The notes under the pieces are model-generated. The model was not told where the DNA came from, ran no database searches, and saw only the letters and a list, made by a program, of their open reading frames with translations. A stretch of 64,000 nucleotides of DNA from Tupaia tana (Eukaryota; Chordata; Mammalia; Scandentia; Tupaiidae). Of this stretch, positions 50,636 to 62,222 are shown one piece after another. How positions within the stretch are numbered: position 1 is the first letter of the stretch; every line of letters starts with the position of its first letter. The DNA is taken from NCBI GenBank assembly GCA_026018925.1, contig JAKSZU010000002.1, positions 153,696,495 through 153,760,494 on the forward strand, given 5' to 3'. The position numbers and the translations under genes are program-made.

Positions 50636-50893
50636 GGGGTCAGCAAGTAGCATAGTGGTTAAGGCTCTGGACTCCCATGTGGTCAACCACAGTTCAAGGC
50701 AGACCCAGCACCTTGAAACTCATGTCGGGTACATGTGCATGCATGCTCAAAATCCCAAGAGGAGAATGGATGAGAAGGGATTGTGGCATGGCATCCCCCC
50801 ACAGGGTAATTTCTCACTTTCTGTCTCTATCTCTCCAGTGGGTGCACACACCCTATTTGCAAAAATCTCTCTCGAAAAAAGAAAGAAAAAAAT
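50636..50893 (+). mobile_element. SINE-A
   Basis: GGGGTCAGCAAGTAGCATAG, GTTCAAGGCAGACCC (B-box shortened by a deletion), GGAGAATGGATGAGAAGGG, CCCCCCACAGGG, CT stretch, CACCCTATTTGCAAAAATC, A tail. Confidence 0.88.
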
Positions 50894-51027
50894 AAACCTG
50901 GTATATATGTAAAAACAAAGTTAATCTTATTTTACGGGTTTGACATTTCAAGATAAATTTTCTTTTTTCAATTAAAATATCTATACAGTTCTAATGTAAG
51001 TTCTATTGAGCTGAAAGATTTAACTAG

Positions 51028-51303
51028 TTTTTTTTTTCTTTTTCTTTTTCCTTTTTTTGGAGAGGTTTTTGCTATAGGGCACGTGCGCTTGCCAGAAAGA
51101 CAGAGACAGAGACATAGAAAGCGAGAAATCACCCCCCGGGGGGATGGCCACACCGCAATCCCTTCTCCTCCATTCTCCTCTCAGGATCTTGGGCACGCAT
51201 GCACACGCAGCCGTTGTGAGTATAAGCCACCAGGTCCGGGACTCGAACCGCAGTCGACTACATGGGAGTCCAGCAACATAGCCATTACGCTAACTGCTGG
51301 TCT
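51028..51303 (-). mobile_element. SINE-A, CpG-rich
   Basis: T/C-rich tail complement, GAGAGGTTTTTGCTATAGGGC, CACCCCCCGGGGGGATGG, GCACGCATGCACACGCAGCC, GGTCCGGGACTCGAACCGCAG, TACGCTAACTGCTGGTC. It directly abuts the SINE-E that follows. Confidence 0.92.
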
Positions 51304-51485
51304 TACACCCTTAACAGAGTCTTAATGCCATGGTCTACCCTTGGACTCAGCCTGCCCCAGATCATGGGCACTCATGTGTCTGGAGTGTTCAAAGAGGTCT
51401 CCAGACTTGAACCTGGACCCTCCCACGTGGGTCGGCCTTGCAATGCATCGCATTTTACTGCAGTGCCACCATTTGGCCTCATCCT
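51304..51485 (-). mobile_element. SINE-E
   Basis: CACCCTTAACAGAGTCTTAATG, TCATGGGCACTCATGTGTC, GAGGTCTCCAGACTTGAAC, CTCCCACGTGGGTCGGCC. Similar to 47645 and 63463; its tail end was cut off or displaced by the SINE-A. Confidence 0.6.
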
Positions 51486-51596
51486 CAGTGTTTTCTAGAA
51501 TCAATTCCTTAATTGCAAAAGAAAATTGGATTTGATATCTACTAACCAATCTTGTACTATTGATAAAACATATCAAAGTGGTTGTTCTATTGGATT

Positions 51597-51875
51597 AAGA
51601 TTGGAGAATCTGGGGACCAGCAGTTAGCATAATGGCTATGTCGCTGGACTCCCATGTAGTCGACTGTGGTTCAAGTCCCAGACCCGGTGGCTTAAACTCA
51701 CGCCGGGCGCATGTGTGTGTGTGCCCAAGAGGAGAATGGAGGAGAAGGAATTGCGGTGTGGCCATCCTCCCTGGGGGGATGATTTCTCACTTTCTATCTC
51801 TCTCTGTCTTACTGGCAAGCGCACGCGCCCTATAGCAAAATCCTCTCCAAAAAAAAATAAAAGATTGGAGAATCT
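51597..51875 (+). mobile_element. SINE-A with perfect 15-bp TSD
   Basis: Body 51612-51860. TSD AAGATTGGAGAATCT is identical at 51597-51611 and 51861-51875. A 16-bp piece of the body next to GTGCCCAAGA is missing (the 'TCCCGAGAGG' part). Confidence 0.96.
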
Positions 51876-52254
51876 TTTTTCATCTCTTGATATAAAGTCT
51901 CTCAGCACTATTTTCTGACTACTTTAAGCATGTTAGGGGACTAGAAGGTTGAAAAGACTCAAGAGTTTCTTTTACTTGGGATAAAGGTTTTATAGAAACC
52001 CTTCAGCGTGTCCTGGATAGGAGGTAGCTAACTTTTCTTCCCAGTGTGCTGTAAACGGAGTGAGGAAGCAGTGCCAGCCAGAAGGTGATGTGATGACACA
52101 TATCGCCCTAGCGTAGCAGAAAGAGATCTCGATCTCTGGTTGGTATGGCTCAAAGAGTTTCATCAGGTGAGAAAGAGCTCGCAAAATACAACACAGTTTG
52201 TCTTTATTCATTCTTGTGTGCTATAAACCACTGAAGACAAGGATATTGTTTATG
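51876..52254. other. Unique sequence, nothing identified
   Basis: No gene or repeat recognised. Confidence 0.5.
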
Positions 52255-52499
52255 CTGTCCACTATTCTTTTCGTAAAGAATTATTTATTTATTTATTTAT
52301 TTATATATATTTATTATTATTATTTAATTTGCTATAGGGCACATGCACTCACCAGAGAGAGACAAGAGAGAGAAGGAGGAAGAGAGAGAAAGTGAGAAAG
52401 CCAACTGCCAGGTCCGGGACTTGAACCATAGTAGGTCATGTGAGAATCCAGCACCTTCACCACCATACCACCTGCAGGCCCCCTGCCCACCATTATTTT
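52255..52499 (-). mobile_element. SINE-S with 17-bp TSD
   Basis: Body 52272-52482: (ATTT)n/(ATT)n tail complement, TTTGCTATAGGGCACATGC, GA run, GCCAGGTCCGGGACTTGAAC, ACCACCTGCAGGCCC. TSD CTGTCCACTATTCTTTT / CTGCCCACCATTATTTT. Confidence 0.9.
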
Positions 52500-53370
52500 C
52501 CTCAGTGCCTGGCAGATAGTAGGTTCAGAAGTGCTTACCACAAAAATATCTGATGAGTGAGTGAATGAATGAATGAATACATGAATACGACTTCTAGATC
52601 TTAGCTTTTAATTCCAGAAACAAACTGAAAGCTCAAAGTTTGCCAGTCATCACTGGTGACTGATCTGAATTCTCTCTTCATTGGCCTGTGGAGGCAGAGA
52701 GAGGATGGGTGTCTGTCTGCATCACGTCACTGAAGGGTCCCCAGTCTCTGCCAACAGATAAGAAACATCAACAGCTCAACTCAGTACCTTTCAAAAATAG
52801 CATCGTTGATGAAACTGGAAATGTAGGTGTGTGCTAGAAAGAAACCATGTGTCTTCAATCTTAAGAAAAACAGGCTGGCAAGAGATAGTCCTACAAGACA
52901 GATCTAAAACATTTTTTAAGACCCAATATAAGCAAGCAAGTCAAACCAGGTGAGACCTTTCTCAATAAAGCATAAATATAACATCTGATTCTCAATGAAT
53001 CAGGTAAATCATTTTGAAAATGATAAGGATTATGATAAGACACTGTGTTTCTTTAAAATTCTAGTCAAGTTTTTTTTTTTCTTTTTTTTTTTTTTTTCAG
53101 TAGTGCTGGCAGTTGTCCTCAACATTTAAATGAATATTTGCACAATGAACCAAGTTGTTGTGGGTTTCCTGGTTTGTGTTTTTTTTTCCCTCCAGGGTAG
53201 GGGGTGGCGATTCGGGTAAGGCATTTTCGTCCCTTTACAGACTGCTGCTGTTAACGCTGAAAATAGCTCAAATGCTCTCGGAACAGTAGCACCACCCAGC
53301 AGCTGGGATTCTTTCCCTCTCTTATTTGCCTTCTCTGCTGCCTTTTTCCCCTTCAGACACTTGGATTGGA
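52500..53370. other. Unique sequence
   Basis: Contains an (AATG)n run near 52560-52580 and two long T/C runs at 53070-53098 and 53179-53190. The T-run ending TTTTTTTTCAG at 53100 looks like a splice acceptor but no downstream coding frame supports an exon. Confidence 0.45.
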
Positions 53371-53497
53371 CTTAATCTTAAACCTCTGGAGTTCAAGACC
53401 TTTTAAAAAGGGCTAAACAAACAATCTCTACATGTAAAAGGCCACTGACTCCTACTCTGCTTAGAGCAAACGGTTGAACACAGCTGCCTGGAGGTAA
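53371..53497 (+). promoter_or_regulatory. Candidate TATA-type promoter and non-coding first exon
   Basis: An E-box CAGCTG (53299) and CCACCC precede TTTTAAAAAGGG (53400-53411), a TATA-like box. About 80 bp downstream TGCCTGGAG|GTAAGA offers a consensus splice donor at about 53491-53497. No ATG frame of note lies between, as for a 5'-UTR exon. The area is SINE-free for about 2.7 kb. No gene is recognised. Confidence 0.3.
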
Positions 53498-55233
53498 GAT
53501 TTTAATTCTGGAATTACTCACTTGTTGTCTGGTATGTTTGTGATGAATGCTCTTCAAGTAACTTATTTATAGTGAACATGGTGGGTGGGGGGAGACTGCA
53601 AATGATTTGCAGGTAAGTATTGGGTTCTGGAATCCAGTCATAGCATCTGTGTATTTTTGTGACTGTAACTTTAAACTTTCTTAACGTGCTCTGCAGTACT
53701 GACCTGCTCCACCGAGTTGACTGTGAGCACCAGGTCAGAACTCTAATTAAGCCTGATCGCCAGAGCTCAGAGAACCTTTCAGACAGCGTAATTTTGTTGT
53801 TTAGACTGCTTTCTTATTTTTAACTTTCTAAGGGCATTTAAACAAAAATAAATAAAAAGGTGCAACCACCTGAGTAAAGAAAACATATTATTAAAGGACA
53901 ATCAGGTAGTTATATTATGATAGTCTCCTTTAATCGCCGTTTTGTTACCTGCTAGGATGGAATGAGAACTGCTTTTGCTAGTGTTTTCAATTTTGTTGTT
54001 GTTTTAACTTTTATCGTTACTTTATATATTCCTAGAACAATTCAGGTGACTCAGTTTTGAAAATTCCTTACCGTGCTATCTCTGGTTACATACATGTGCT
54101 GACAGATTTCACTAACGTGAACGTGTGATCTTGGTCTCCCTGCTCCCCTCTGTCATGTGTGCACTTGACATTTGTAAAGTACTTTGATCTGTGGACTTTA
54201 ACTTCAAACATTGCATTTGCTTTGATTGTGGGTATTCACTATGTTCAGTAAAAAGATTAGTTGTTTTTTTGTTTGTTTGTTTGGTTTTTGCATTTTTTTT
54301 TCAGGGAATAGAGTTTAGTGCTTTGATAAAATTTTCTTTAAATAATTTACTGGAGCTTTGGTTTTCTTCACTGCTATGTCTTAGATTTTAATTCTATAGG
54401 GGCTCTCAACTGAAAGAAAAGGGTTTTCTGGCAAGGGTCTCCCATCAGATAGACTTAGGGACAAAACACTGCTCCCCTCTGTGCAGATGTCTAAAAGCAA
54501 GCAGCAAATGACAGTGCACAGAAGCCCGCTCTATCAACCCCTTGCTTGAGTGCCCTGCTTCCTCAAAATTACAAAGTGCCTGAGGCTTAACTGTTGCTTT
54601 TTTAACATGGACACTAAAATCCTTGGAATTTAGAGATTCTTTTTTCTCCCAAAGATGTTTATTGGTATCACAGACCACATGTCAAAAGAAAACATGCATT
54701 TTAAACACATAATGATCTCCTGGGTAACAGCAACAACAAAAAAGGAAGTAACAAGAAAGAATTTTAAAAAGAAAAGAAAACCAAACCAAGAAACACTCAG
54801 TAGCCAGAAGTCTTTTAAACGAGTGAAACTTCTATGTGAAAGAGAAGAAAGGGGGGAGAAAATAAGTTCTTTCCTGAATGAGTAAACATGGAGCACTTAC
54901 TAGCCATTTCGTCAACTCTTAAATGGTCTCTTCATTTTAAAGAATACTCAGGTGTATGTTACCTTTTTTTTTTTTTTTTTTTTTTAATCCTTTTCTTTCT
55001 TACCCCAAGCACGGGGTATTTTCAGGGTCCTCAGTCAGATAGCAAGTTTGACATTCCCTGACAAACTCCCTGCGTGGTCTGTGGCAGGTTGCGAATAGAA
55101 GGAGCCTAGTCTAGTCAGGAGACTGTTTAAGCACCGGGTGAAGACTGTGGCTTTCAGGCTGAGGCCTTCTGCTGCCTGTTCCCTGCACTTCGCTAAAAGG
55201 GAAGCAAGCAAGGGGCCACAGGGCAGGTTTTCA
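53498..55233. other. SINE-free unique sequence
   Basis: About 1.7 kb. There are T-runs at 54261-54302 (TTTG type) and 54963-54986. The frame 54655-54885 is lysine-rich and AT-driven with no domain. No repeat recognised. Confidence 0.5.
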
Positions 55234-55524
55234 AAAGGGTGGAGTTGTGGGGACCAGCAGTTAGCGTAATGGCTATGTCACTGGACTCCCACGTAGTCGA
55301 CCGCGTTTCGCGTCCTGGACCGGTGGCTTAAAACTCACGCCGGGCGCGTGTGCGTGCGTGCCCAAGATCCCAAGAGGAGAATGGAGGAGAAGGGATTGCA
55401 GCGTGGCCATCCCCCTGGGGGGTGATTTCTCGCTTTCTGTCTCTCTGTCTCTCTGTATGTCTGGCGAGTGCATGCGCCCTATAGCAAAAACCTCTAAAAA
55501 AAAAAAAAAGGGGTGGAGTTGTGG
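55234..55524 (+). mobile_element. SINE-A, CpG-rich, 17-bp TSD
   Basis: Body 55251-55507: GGACCAGCAGTTAGCGTAATGG, CGCCGGGCGCGTGTGCGTGCG, CCCCCTGGGGGGTGATTTC. TSD AAAGGGTGGAGTTGTGG / AAGGGGTGGAGTTGTGG (one difference). Near-consensus, so young. Confidence 0.95.
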
Positions 55525-57418
55525 AGAATGTCATGGGAGAGGTCCTCTGGGATTCGGAGCAGAAGCAATGCCATCTCTAGAATGTGGATGGAAAGCCTAT
55601 AGATGTTCTATTTCTTAATTTCCCAAACCCAAACATTTCATTGCCACTTTTCTCCCTCCAGACCTACATTATCAGGAGCACCTTAATCACATTTCAGGGT
55701 ACACTCATCATATTCAGTCTTTCATTTATTTTGAGCGTGTGCTTCACTGCTTCCGCAGGCCTTTGGGGATCTATCAGTAGAAAACTCTCCCTCTTGGTAA
55801 CAGAGGCCTTGGTCCAGCAGGGCCAACTGCAGGTGCATTACTAAAGGCGGTACAAGTCCAGTTACAAAATCAAAAGGCATCAGGATGAATGGCTTGCAAG
55901 ATGGTAGAGAGTCATTCCATTTCCAGCCAAACTGCTGTTCTTTTTTTTTTCCCCGTTTTGTTGCTTTTCTTTTCTTTTTTTTTTTTTCCTTTCTGTATCT
56001 TTTCACCCCTTAATTTTACTTCGAAACTTTGAATTGTTTGAATGTGAAACTCAAGGAGAAACCTAACCAAAACCACTTAGTTTCACACAGGTCCCACATG
56101 AAAGAAGCATTCTGCCCAGCCTTGCTCGAAACTTGGCCCTTTTTTGCCAAACCATTTCATGAATGTCCGTGAGCCTGGATTTGAAACATAATCCAAAGCC
56201 TGGTGACTTCTGGCGACTTCGAGGCTTCATTGTATAACTCTAGACTCTGTCCGACAAGGACATTCCTTATGTCCATATCTCCTACTATAACTTCATGTGT
56301 ATACACATTGTCTTCCCAATAAGCTGCCACTTGTCCTATGATATTTTAAAGCTAGGTTCAATCCTAATATGCATTTTTATAGCTGTGGTATTTAAGCATT
56401 GGCAAATGGAAGTTTGCATTTTAAATTCCAACTCAGTCTGAACCACTGTGGTGTGAACATGTTGGTATAATTCAGCTGAAGGAAGGAAGTCCCAGGAGAG
56501 TCGTGGAATGTCTTTCTTTGCTTAAATATACCTCTGTGCTCGTGAGGAACAAACAGTAACATTTTGTCCAGGTCTGTCCGCTTGACAGTATGCCTTTTGT
56601 TCGCTCTCCAAAGGTGGTGTCAAATATATTGGTGGAAAAAATAATAAACTTCCAGATATTTTTTTTTTCTTTGCCTGCTCAACGGATACACTCCTAAGGA
56701 ACATTGTAAGCGTTGGAAAGTTTAGTACCATTACTTGTAATGCAATGTATACTGAGAATAAAGGAGTGTTCAGTGGAGTCAATTTCCTTTAGAAAAGCTT
56801 GGCGATCTAAAGCTTATGTGTCAAAAGGGACCTGGTTGTGGACGGGTGTGTGTGTGTGTGTGTGTGTGCGCATGTGTGGTTTGGGTGAGGGTAGTTGTGG
56901 ATAGAAGAGGAGATTCGTAAGCTTTGCTGAACAAACCTATCACGTCGAAAACAAAAATTATCAAGCCCAGGATCTGCAAACATTCCTTTCTCTTGTTGGT
57001 CATATAAATTTGTATTGGCTGAATACTGAAATATTTTTGTATTAGTTTCTTTCATTAAAGACACTAAGCATTAGGATTCCAGACATAGTAAATAATGTCC
57101 AATGAAAATAGGACCAATTGGGAGACCGGAATAGTTGTAGGTAGACTCACAAGAGTCTGTCTCAGCTCTTAGTTCTGTGGTCTTTGTAAAATGCCAAGAC
57201 ACCCAGGAAAGTAAGACTGGAGTCATTATTCTTTCAGTTGAAAGATTTCTGACCTCATTTGAAGGGCTTTTATAAGAACAAACTTATGACCTCATGAAAG
57301 ATTTGGTCGGACTAGCTTTAGTGAAATTTATATAGATTCATTATAAAATTAAATTGCCATCAAGTTTCATTTAAAAATGTTATAGACATGTTGTTATTTA
57401 ACAAAATATGTTTTTATA
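55525..57418. other. SINE-free unique sequence
   Basis: About 1.9 kb. A GT microsatellite at 56847-56868 and T-runs at 55939-55950 and 55976-55987. No gene recognised. Confidence 0.5.
56847..56868 (+). repeat. (GT)n microsatellite
   Basis: About 11 GT units, then GCGCATGTGTG. Confidence 0.95.
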
Positions 57419-57695
57419 TTGGGCTGACTGGTGGCATGCTGGTTAAGGCAGCTGGATCTCACATGGCCAACCACATGGTTCAAGTCCTGGACCTCGAGAC
57501 CCAGAGGCCTGAGAAATAAGCCAGAATTATATGTGCACCCAAAATCCTGCAAGGAGGGAGAGATGGAGAAGAGATTGCAGCGTGCCCATCCTCCATGGAG
57601 GATGCTTTCTCACTTTCTCTCTCTCTCCCTCTCTTTCTCTTCTTTCCACAGTGAGCACACATGCTCTCTGGCAGATAAAAAATATTATTTTTATT
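57419..57695 (+). mobile_element. SINE-B
   Basis: GGGCTGACTGGTGGCATGC, GGCAGCTGGATCTCAC, GGTTCAAGTCCTGGACC, then GAGACCCAGAGGCC (a local duplication after the B-box), CAAGGAGGGAGAGATGG, ATGGAGGATGC hairpin, CT stretch, CTCTGGCAGATAAAAA. Confidence 0.87.
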
Positions 57696-57700
57696 GGATT

Positions 57701-57701
57701 T

Positions 57702-57753
<52 letters not shown>
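57701..57753 (+). repeat. (AT)n(GT)n microsatellite
   Basis: TATATATATATATG followed by about 18 GT units. Confidence 0.96.
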
Positions 57754-57755
<2 letters not shown>

Positions 57756-57814
57756 CACAAAACATATATAATTTTATTAAAGATACAGCCTTCATTCTAG
57801 CAGAGGACTTGAAA

Positions 57815-58104
57815 AATTACTGTAGTTGGGACCAGCAGTTGGTGTAATGGCTATGTCGTTGGACTCCCATGTAGTTGACCCTGGTTCGAGTCCCGGACCC
57901 AGTGGCTTATACTCATACCAGGCACATGTGTGTGCATTCCCAAGATCCCGAGAGAAGAATGGAGGAGAAGGGATTGTGGCATGGCCATCCCCCTTGGGGG
58001 GTGATTTCTTGTTTTCTGTCTCTCTGTCTCTCTCTGTCTTTCTGATGTGCACACGCGCCCTATAGCGAAAACCTCTCTGAAAAAAAAAAAAAAATACTGT
58101 AGTT
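57815..58104 (+). mobile_element. SINE-A with TSD
   Basis: Body 57828-58092. TSD AATTACTGTAGTT / AA-TACTGTAGTT at 57815-57827 and 58093-58104. GGTTCGAGTCCCGGACCC B-box region intact. Confidence 0.93.
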
Positions 58105-58381
58105 AATCCCACACTAGGTAAGGCATTTGAGAAACTGGCAATACCAAAAGCTAAGATTCATGTATGCAGGAGTTGCATTTTAACACTGCAGTATAACATT
58201 TATCAGTATACCTGATTTTTATATCCTTAAACTAGCGCAGAAGAAGGAAGATGTTCAGATGGAAGTTCTAGAGAAAATAAAACAATCCCAATGTATCGCC
58301 AGCCACATCAGGTATAAGAAGTTAATCTTTTAAAAACATTCATCATCCATAACATAATAGGATAAAAGGAAGGGTAAAAAT

Positions 58382-58595
58382 GTCAGGTTGGGGGGGCCAG
58401 CAGGTGGCGTGGTGGTTAAGGGCGCTGGACTCCCACATGGCCTACCGTGGTTTGAATCCCAGACCTGGCAGCTTTCTCTCTCTCTATCTCTCTCTCCCTC
58501 TCTCTCTCTTTCCCTCTCTCCCTCTCTGATCAAATTAAAATAAGTAAATAAATAAAGATAAACAAAATAATTCTTTAAAAAAAAAAGTCAGGTTG
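58382..58595 (+). mobile_element. SINE-S, near-consensus
   Basis: Body 58391-58586: GGGGGGCCAGCAGGTGGCG, TGGTGGTTAAGGGCGCTGG, GGTTTGAATCCCAGACC, AGCTTTCTCTCTCTC, long CT run, TCTGATCAAATTAAAATAAG, A-rich tail. TSD GTCAGGTTG is identical at 58382-58390 and 58587-58595. It shows the SINE-S plan: tRNA-like head joined directly to the CT stretch. Confidence 0.93.
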
Positions 58596-58738
58596 AAAAT
58601 AAACACGAACCCAGGTACCTGCAAATGTTTCCCTAAGTTATAAAAATCCTTATATCATTCATCATTTAAGAGTGTAAAAATTGGAGAATCAATGACTTTA
58701 AAATTTTTTTGTGCTTAATTTACTGTCAGAAAATTGGA

Positions 58739-59085
58739 GATGGCCCGGCCACGATGCTACAGATGTACGGGTGGGGGGTGCTACTGCACTCGCTGGGGCC
58801 ACATGGGAGGTCCAGTTGCAGACCCCAGTTCAACCTGGACATGCCGGACACTTATGGACACCTGCCATTATGGCTGACTCGGAGGCCATGGGGAGATCAC
58901 AGCTTTGCAGGACCTGTGGAGAGTGGCTCTCTCACTCTCTCATATGAAGTGAAAGATAAAAGAGAGCATGAGAAAGAAGGAAAGGGGAAGAAGGAAGAAA
59001 GAGAGAGGGCGAGAGGAAAAGAAAGAAGAAAGAAAATAAGAAAAAAGGAAGAAAGAAAGTAAAAAAGGAAGAGAGGAAGAGAAAA
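58739..59085 (+). mobile_element. SINE-C with purine-rich tail
   Basis: ATGGCCCGGCCACGATGC, CAGATGTACGGGTGGGGGG, TGGGGCCACATGGGAGGTCC, AGTTCAACCTGGAC, GGAGAGTGGCTCTCTCACTC, then a tail of A/G only to about 59085. No 7SL part. Confidence 0.65.
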
Positions 59086-59962
59086 ATGGAGTCCGTGTAA
59101 TACTTACACATCCCTCAAAGATATATTATTTTAGCCTAAATTTATTTATAGGATGCATTTGTTTAATTAAAAAAAAAATCTGTCTGGTCAGTAATGATGT
59201 TACAACACAGTTTCTCTCGATCGACCAAAAGGATTATTTACCTGAAGTAGATAAAACAATGATTTCCAGAAAAGCCATCATTCTCCCGCTAAATTTTTGT
59301 TATTTGGTTATTAGATAGTTCTCTGAAATAAGAAGTAGTACTTAAAATATACCATAATTATTATAATACCAAAAAACACCAATGATCTTAAAGCCTTTTG
59401 CTCTTACCTTTCTCAAACAGAGATGGACGTTTCTTATAGGTTTCAACACAGACTACAAGTCAAGTCTCCTTATGGCCACTTGCATTCCTGGGTTTTGTTG
59501 TCCTGAAGAATCACAAAGCAGACCCTAAGACCCATAAATCGCTGGAAACTTCCGTCACCTGGGCCACCAGCTCGAGTTAGAACAGAGAAGACTAGAGACT
59601 AGACTCCACCTGGACAGAGGCCTCCACAGTATCTTGGCCCAGCCACGTTTTCCTTTTCTCATAGCATCCTCTCTCTTTTCTGCTCACTCCTTTATTTTTT
59701 TCCCCAAGAGGAACAAAGACTTTCCCTGCAAACTCCACCGAGCCTGAATCACTGAAGGAGACAAATCCCTAAGGTAGCTAGCTCTCTGGGAGGCAGACTT
59801 TCTACACGTTTTACAAAGTGAGGCCATGGTCCCCTCTGAGTTAGAAGAATGTTTCTGTCTGCATCACAGGGAGACTTGTATTTAATAACTGTTAAACAGT
59901 TCACAAGGGAATAAAAATAAACTGACATGAAGTCAGTCTGTCAGGTCCTGACAAGATATACA
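59086..59962. other. Unique sequence, nothing identified
   Basis: No gene or repeat recognised. Confidence 0.5.
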
Positions 59963-60218
59963 TTTTAATTTTTCTTTTAATTACCAGAGGGTGTGTATGT
60001 TTGTGAGAGAGAAACTGAGGAGGAGAGGAGGGAGAAAGTATCCCTCAAGGAGGTGTGGTCACTCCCTAATCCCTTCTCCATTTCCCCATCCTGTAGGGAT
60101 TTGGGCACATGCACACACACATCTGGTGTGTTTTTCAAGCCAATGAGGCCAGGATTTGAAGTTCAGTCAGTCATGTGGGATCCAGCTCCCTTAACCATGA
60201 GGAGATGGGCAACAATCC
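59963..60218 (-). mobile_element. SINE-B
   Basis: TTTAATTACCAGAGGGTGTG, GA stretch, TCTCCATTTCCCCATCCTG, CAATGAGGCCAGGATTTGAAG, TCCCTTAACCATGAGGAG. Inserted at the upstream edge of the L1 3' region. Confidence 0.8.
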
Positions 60219-60224
60219 ATTTTA

Positions 60225-61275
60225 ATTTTTTTAACCAAACTTTTTATTTTAAAACAATTTCAAGTTTATGGAAAAGTTGTAAAGACAGGACAAGAGTTTC
60301 CACACTCTCTACACCAGGTTCCCTCTACTCTTAAGGTCTTATATTAATATGATACCCGTTTACAGCTATTGAACCAATATTGATGTTAACTAAAGTCAGA
60401 CTTTATTCATACATCCTTAGGTTTATCTCATGTCTTCATTCTGCTCCAGGGCCTGCTAGAAAGCTATTTCCTTTTGTCACCCTGTTTCCCTAGGCTCCTC
60501 TTGTCTGTGACAGTTGTTTTCCTGTTGTTGATGGGGAATATCAGGCAGGTATTTTGTAGGACATCTTTCTGTGGAGATTTGTGTGACATTTTTCTCATTA
60601 TCAGACTAGGGTTACGGGCTGGAAGGTTATGTGTCCTCCTCATGAAGTCATATCAAGAATACCTACTATGAATGTGACATGTCACTGTTGATGTTCACCT
60701 TGACCTCCTGACAAGGTGGTGTTTATCAGGTGTCTCCACTGTAAATGTACTCTTTCTCTCCCTTTCTAGAATGTCCTCTTTGGAAGGAAGCAACTATGCA
60801 CAACCCACACTTCAGAAGTGGGAAATTATGCTCCTCCTTTGGGGAGGATAGATTATTTAGAATTCTTTTGCATGAGGGAACTCTCTATTCTCCTCCATTT
60901 ATTTAAATTTAGTTGTATCACTATGAACATATGGATATTTATTGTATATTTTGGGATTTATTTTTTAGGAATTATTGTATTTAACTTTATTTATCCATTT
61001 ATTTATTTACTTCAATTTGACCAGAAAGGGACAGAATGAGAGAAGGAGAGATAAAGAGAGCAAACCGCCAGGTCCGGGACTTGAACCATGGTCAGCCATA
61101 TGGGAGTCCAGCGCCCTTAACCACCACACCACCTGCTGGCCCTCTGTTGTGGGTTTTAATCTAATAATACTTTATGTATTTTGTTGTTCAGTTTGTTTCA
61201 TACTTATCCATTGGACTCTCAGCTGGCTCCAATGTCCCTTTGCTGCTGTACTCCCATCATTTTGAGTTTTTTTCT
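60225..61275 (-). mobile_element. Old L1 (L1M-type) 3' region or similar relic
   Basis: TTTCAAGTTTATGGAAAAGTTG, GAGTTTCCACACTCTC, GACTTTATTCATACATCC, CTCCTCTTGTCTGTGACAG, GGCAGGTATTTTGTAGGAC, TTATCAGGTGTCTCCACTG, TTTGGAAGGAAGCAACTATG and CTCTCAGCTGGCTCC match in order a relic I know from many mammalian genomes and associate with old L1 ends. The orientation relative to L1 is uncertain. A SINE-S interrupts it at 60984. Confidence 0.55.
60984..61143 (-). mobile_element. SINE-S in the L1 relic
   Basis: TTTATTTACTTCAATTTGACC, AGAAAGGGACAGAATGAGAG, CGCCAGGTCCGGGACTTGAAC, CACACCACCTGCTGGCCC. The relic continues afterwards with CTGTTGTGGGTTTTAATC. Confidence 0.9.
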
Positions 61276-61411
61276 TTTTTTTTTTCTTTTTCCCTCCCCT
61301 GGCACTAAAAGATGCTCCACGTTCACTTTGTGTATTTCCTTCCCCAGTCTTAAAATCATCTATTTCTTCAAGGAGCTCTGCCTCCTTCTATTAAAATGGT
61401 ACCCATTTTTA

Positions 61412-61935
61412 ATTTTTTTTTTTTTTTTAATGTCACAGGGAGAGAAAGAAAGCACTCCTCAGTGGGGCCCGGTCATACTGCAGTCCTTTTTCCTCCAATT
61501 CTGTATCCCATCAGGACCATAGGCACATACACACAAGCCTCAAATCACTAGGCCAGGGACTAGAACCCTGGAACCCTGGTTGGCTATAAGGGATCCAATT
61601 TTCTTTTCTTTTTTTTTTCTTTAGGTTTTTACTATAGGGCGCATGTACTTGCCAGAAATACAGAGAGAGACAGAGAGATAGAAAGCGAGAAATAACCCCC
61701 CAGGGGGGGATGGCCACACTGCAATCTCTTCTTCTCCTCCATTCTCTTCTCGGGATCTTGGGCACACATGCACATGCGCCCGGCGTGAGTTTAAGCCACC
61801 AGGTCCAGGACTTGAACCGCGGTCAACTACATGGGAGTTCAGCGACATAGCCATTATGCTAACTGCTGGTCTCTGGGATCCAATTTTCTTTGCACAGCAC
61901 TTAACCACTGCTCCATGGGGCTGGACCCCATTTTA
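61412..61935 (-). mobile_element. SINE-B interrupted by SINE-A
   Basis: First part 61412-61588 (T-run, ATGTCACAGGGAGAGAAAG, CAGTGGGGCCCGGTCATAC, AGGCCAGGGACTAGAACCC); second part 61893-61935 (CACAGCACTTAACCACTGC, CATGGGGCTGGACCCC). The B-box region carries GAACCCTGGAACCCTGG, a small tandem duplication. Confidence 0.83.
61588..61892 (-). mobile_element. SINE-A nested in SINE-B, 17-bp TSD
   Basis: Body about 61606-61874. TSD GGGATCCAATTTTCTTT lies on both sides (61588 and 61875). CACATGCGCCCGGCGTGAG, CAGGACTTGAACCGCGGTC, TATGCTAACTGCTGG present. Confidence 0.94.
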
Positions 61936-62057
61936 ATTTTTGACTGCAGCTTTATTGTCTACTTGTATTTTCACCTGAAGAATATTTTCTTCTTGTTTCT
62001 GGGTTCTCACTCTGCAGCTGGTATGACATAGTGTATAAAGAAACAGAGAAAACTTTC

Positions 62058-62222
62058 TTGTGCCCAAAATACCAAGAGAAAAAGTCGAGAAGGGATTTCA
62101 GGGTGGCTATTCCCCCTGGGTGGTGATTTCTCACTTTCCCACTTTCCTTCTCTCTGTCTCTGTCTCTCTCCAGTGGGCACATGCACCCTATGGCAAAAAC
62201 CTGAAAACAAACCAAAACGATA
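62058..62222 (+). mobile_element. SINE-A, 5'-truncated
   Basis: Starts in the body (TTGTGCCCAAAATACCAAG), then GTCGAGAAGGGATTTCAG, CCCCCTGGGTGGTGATTTC, CT stretch, GCACCCTATGGCAAAAACC, A-rich tail. Head absent. Confidence 0.85.

Noticed and set aside
52500-53100. Splice-acceptor-like TTTTTTTTCAG at 53100
   Set aside because: Long T-runs followed by CAG are common in this AT-rich DNA, and no open frame or donor at a suitable distance supports an exon.
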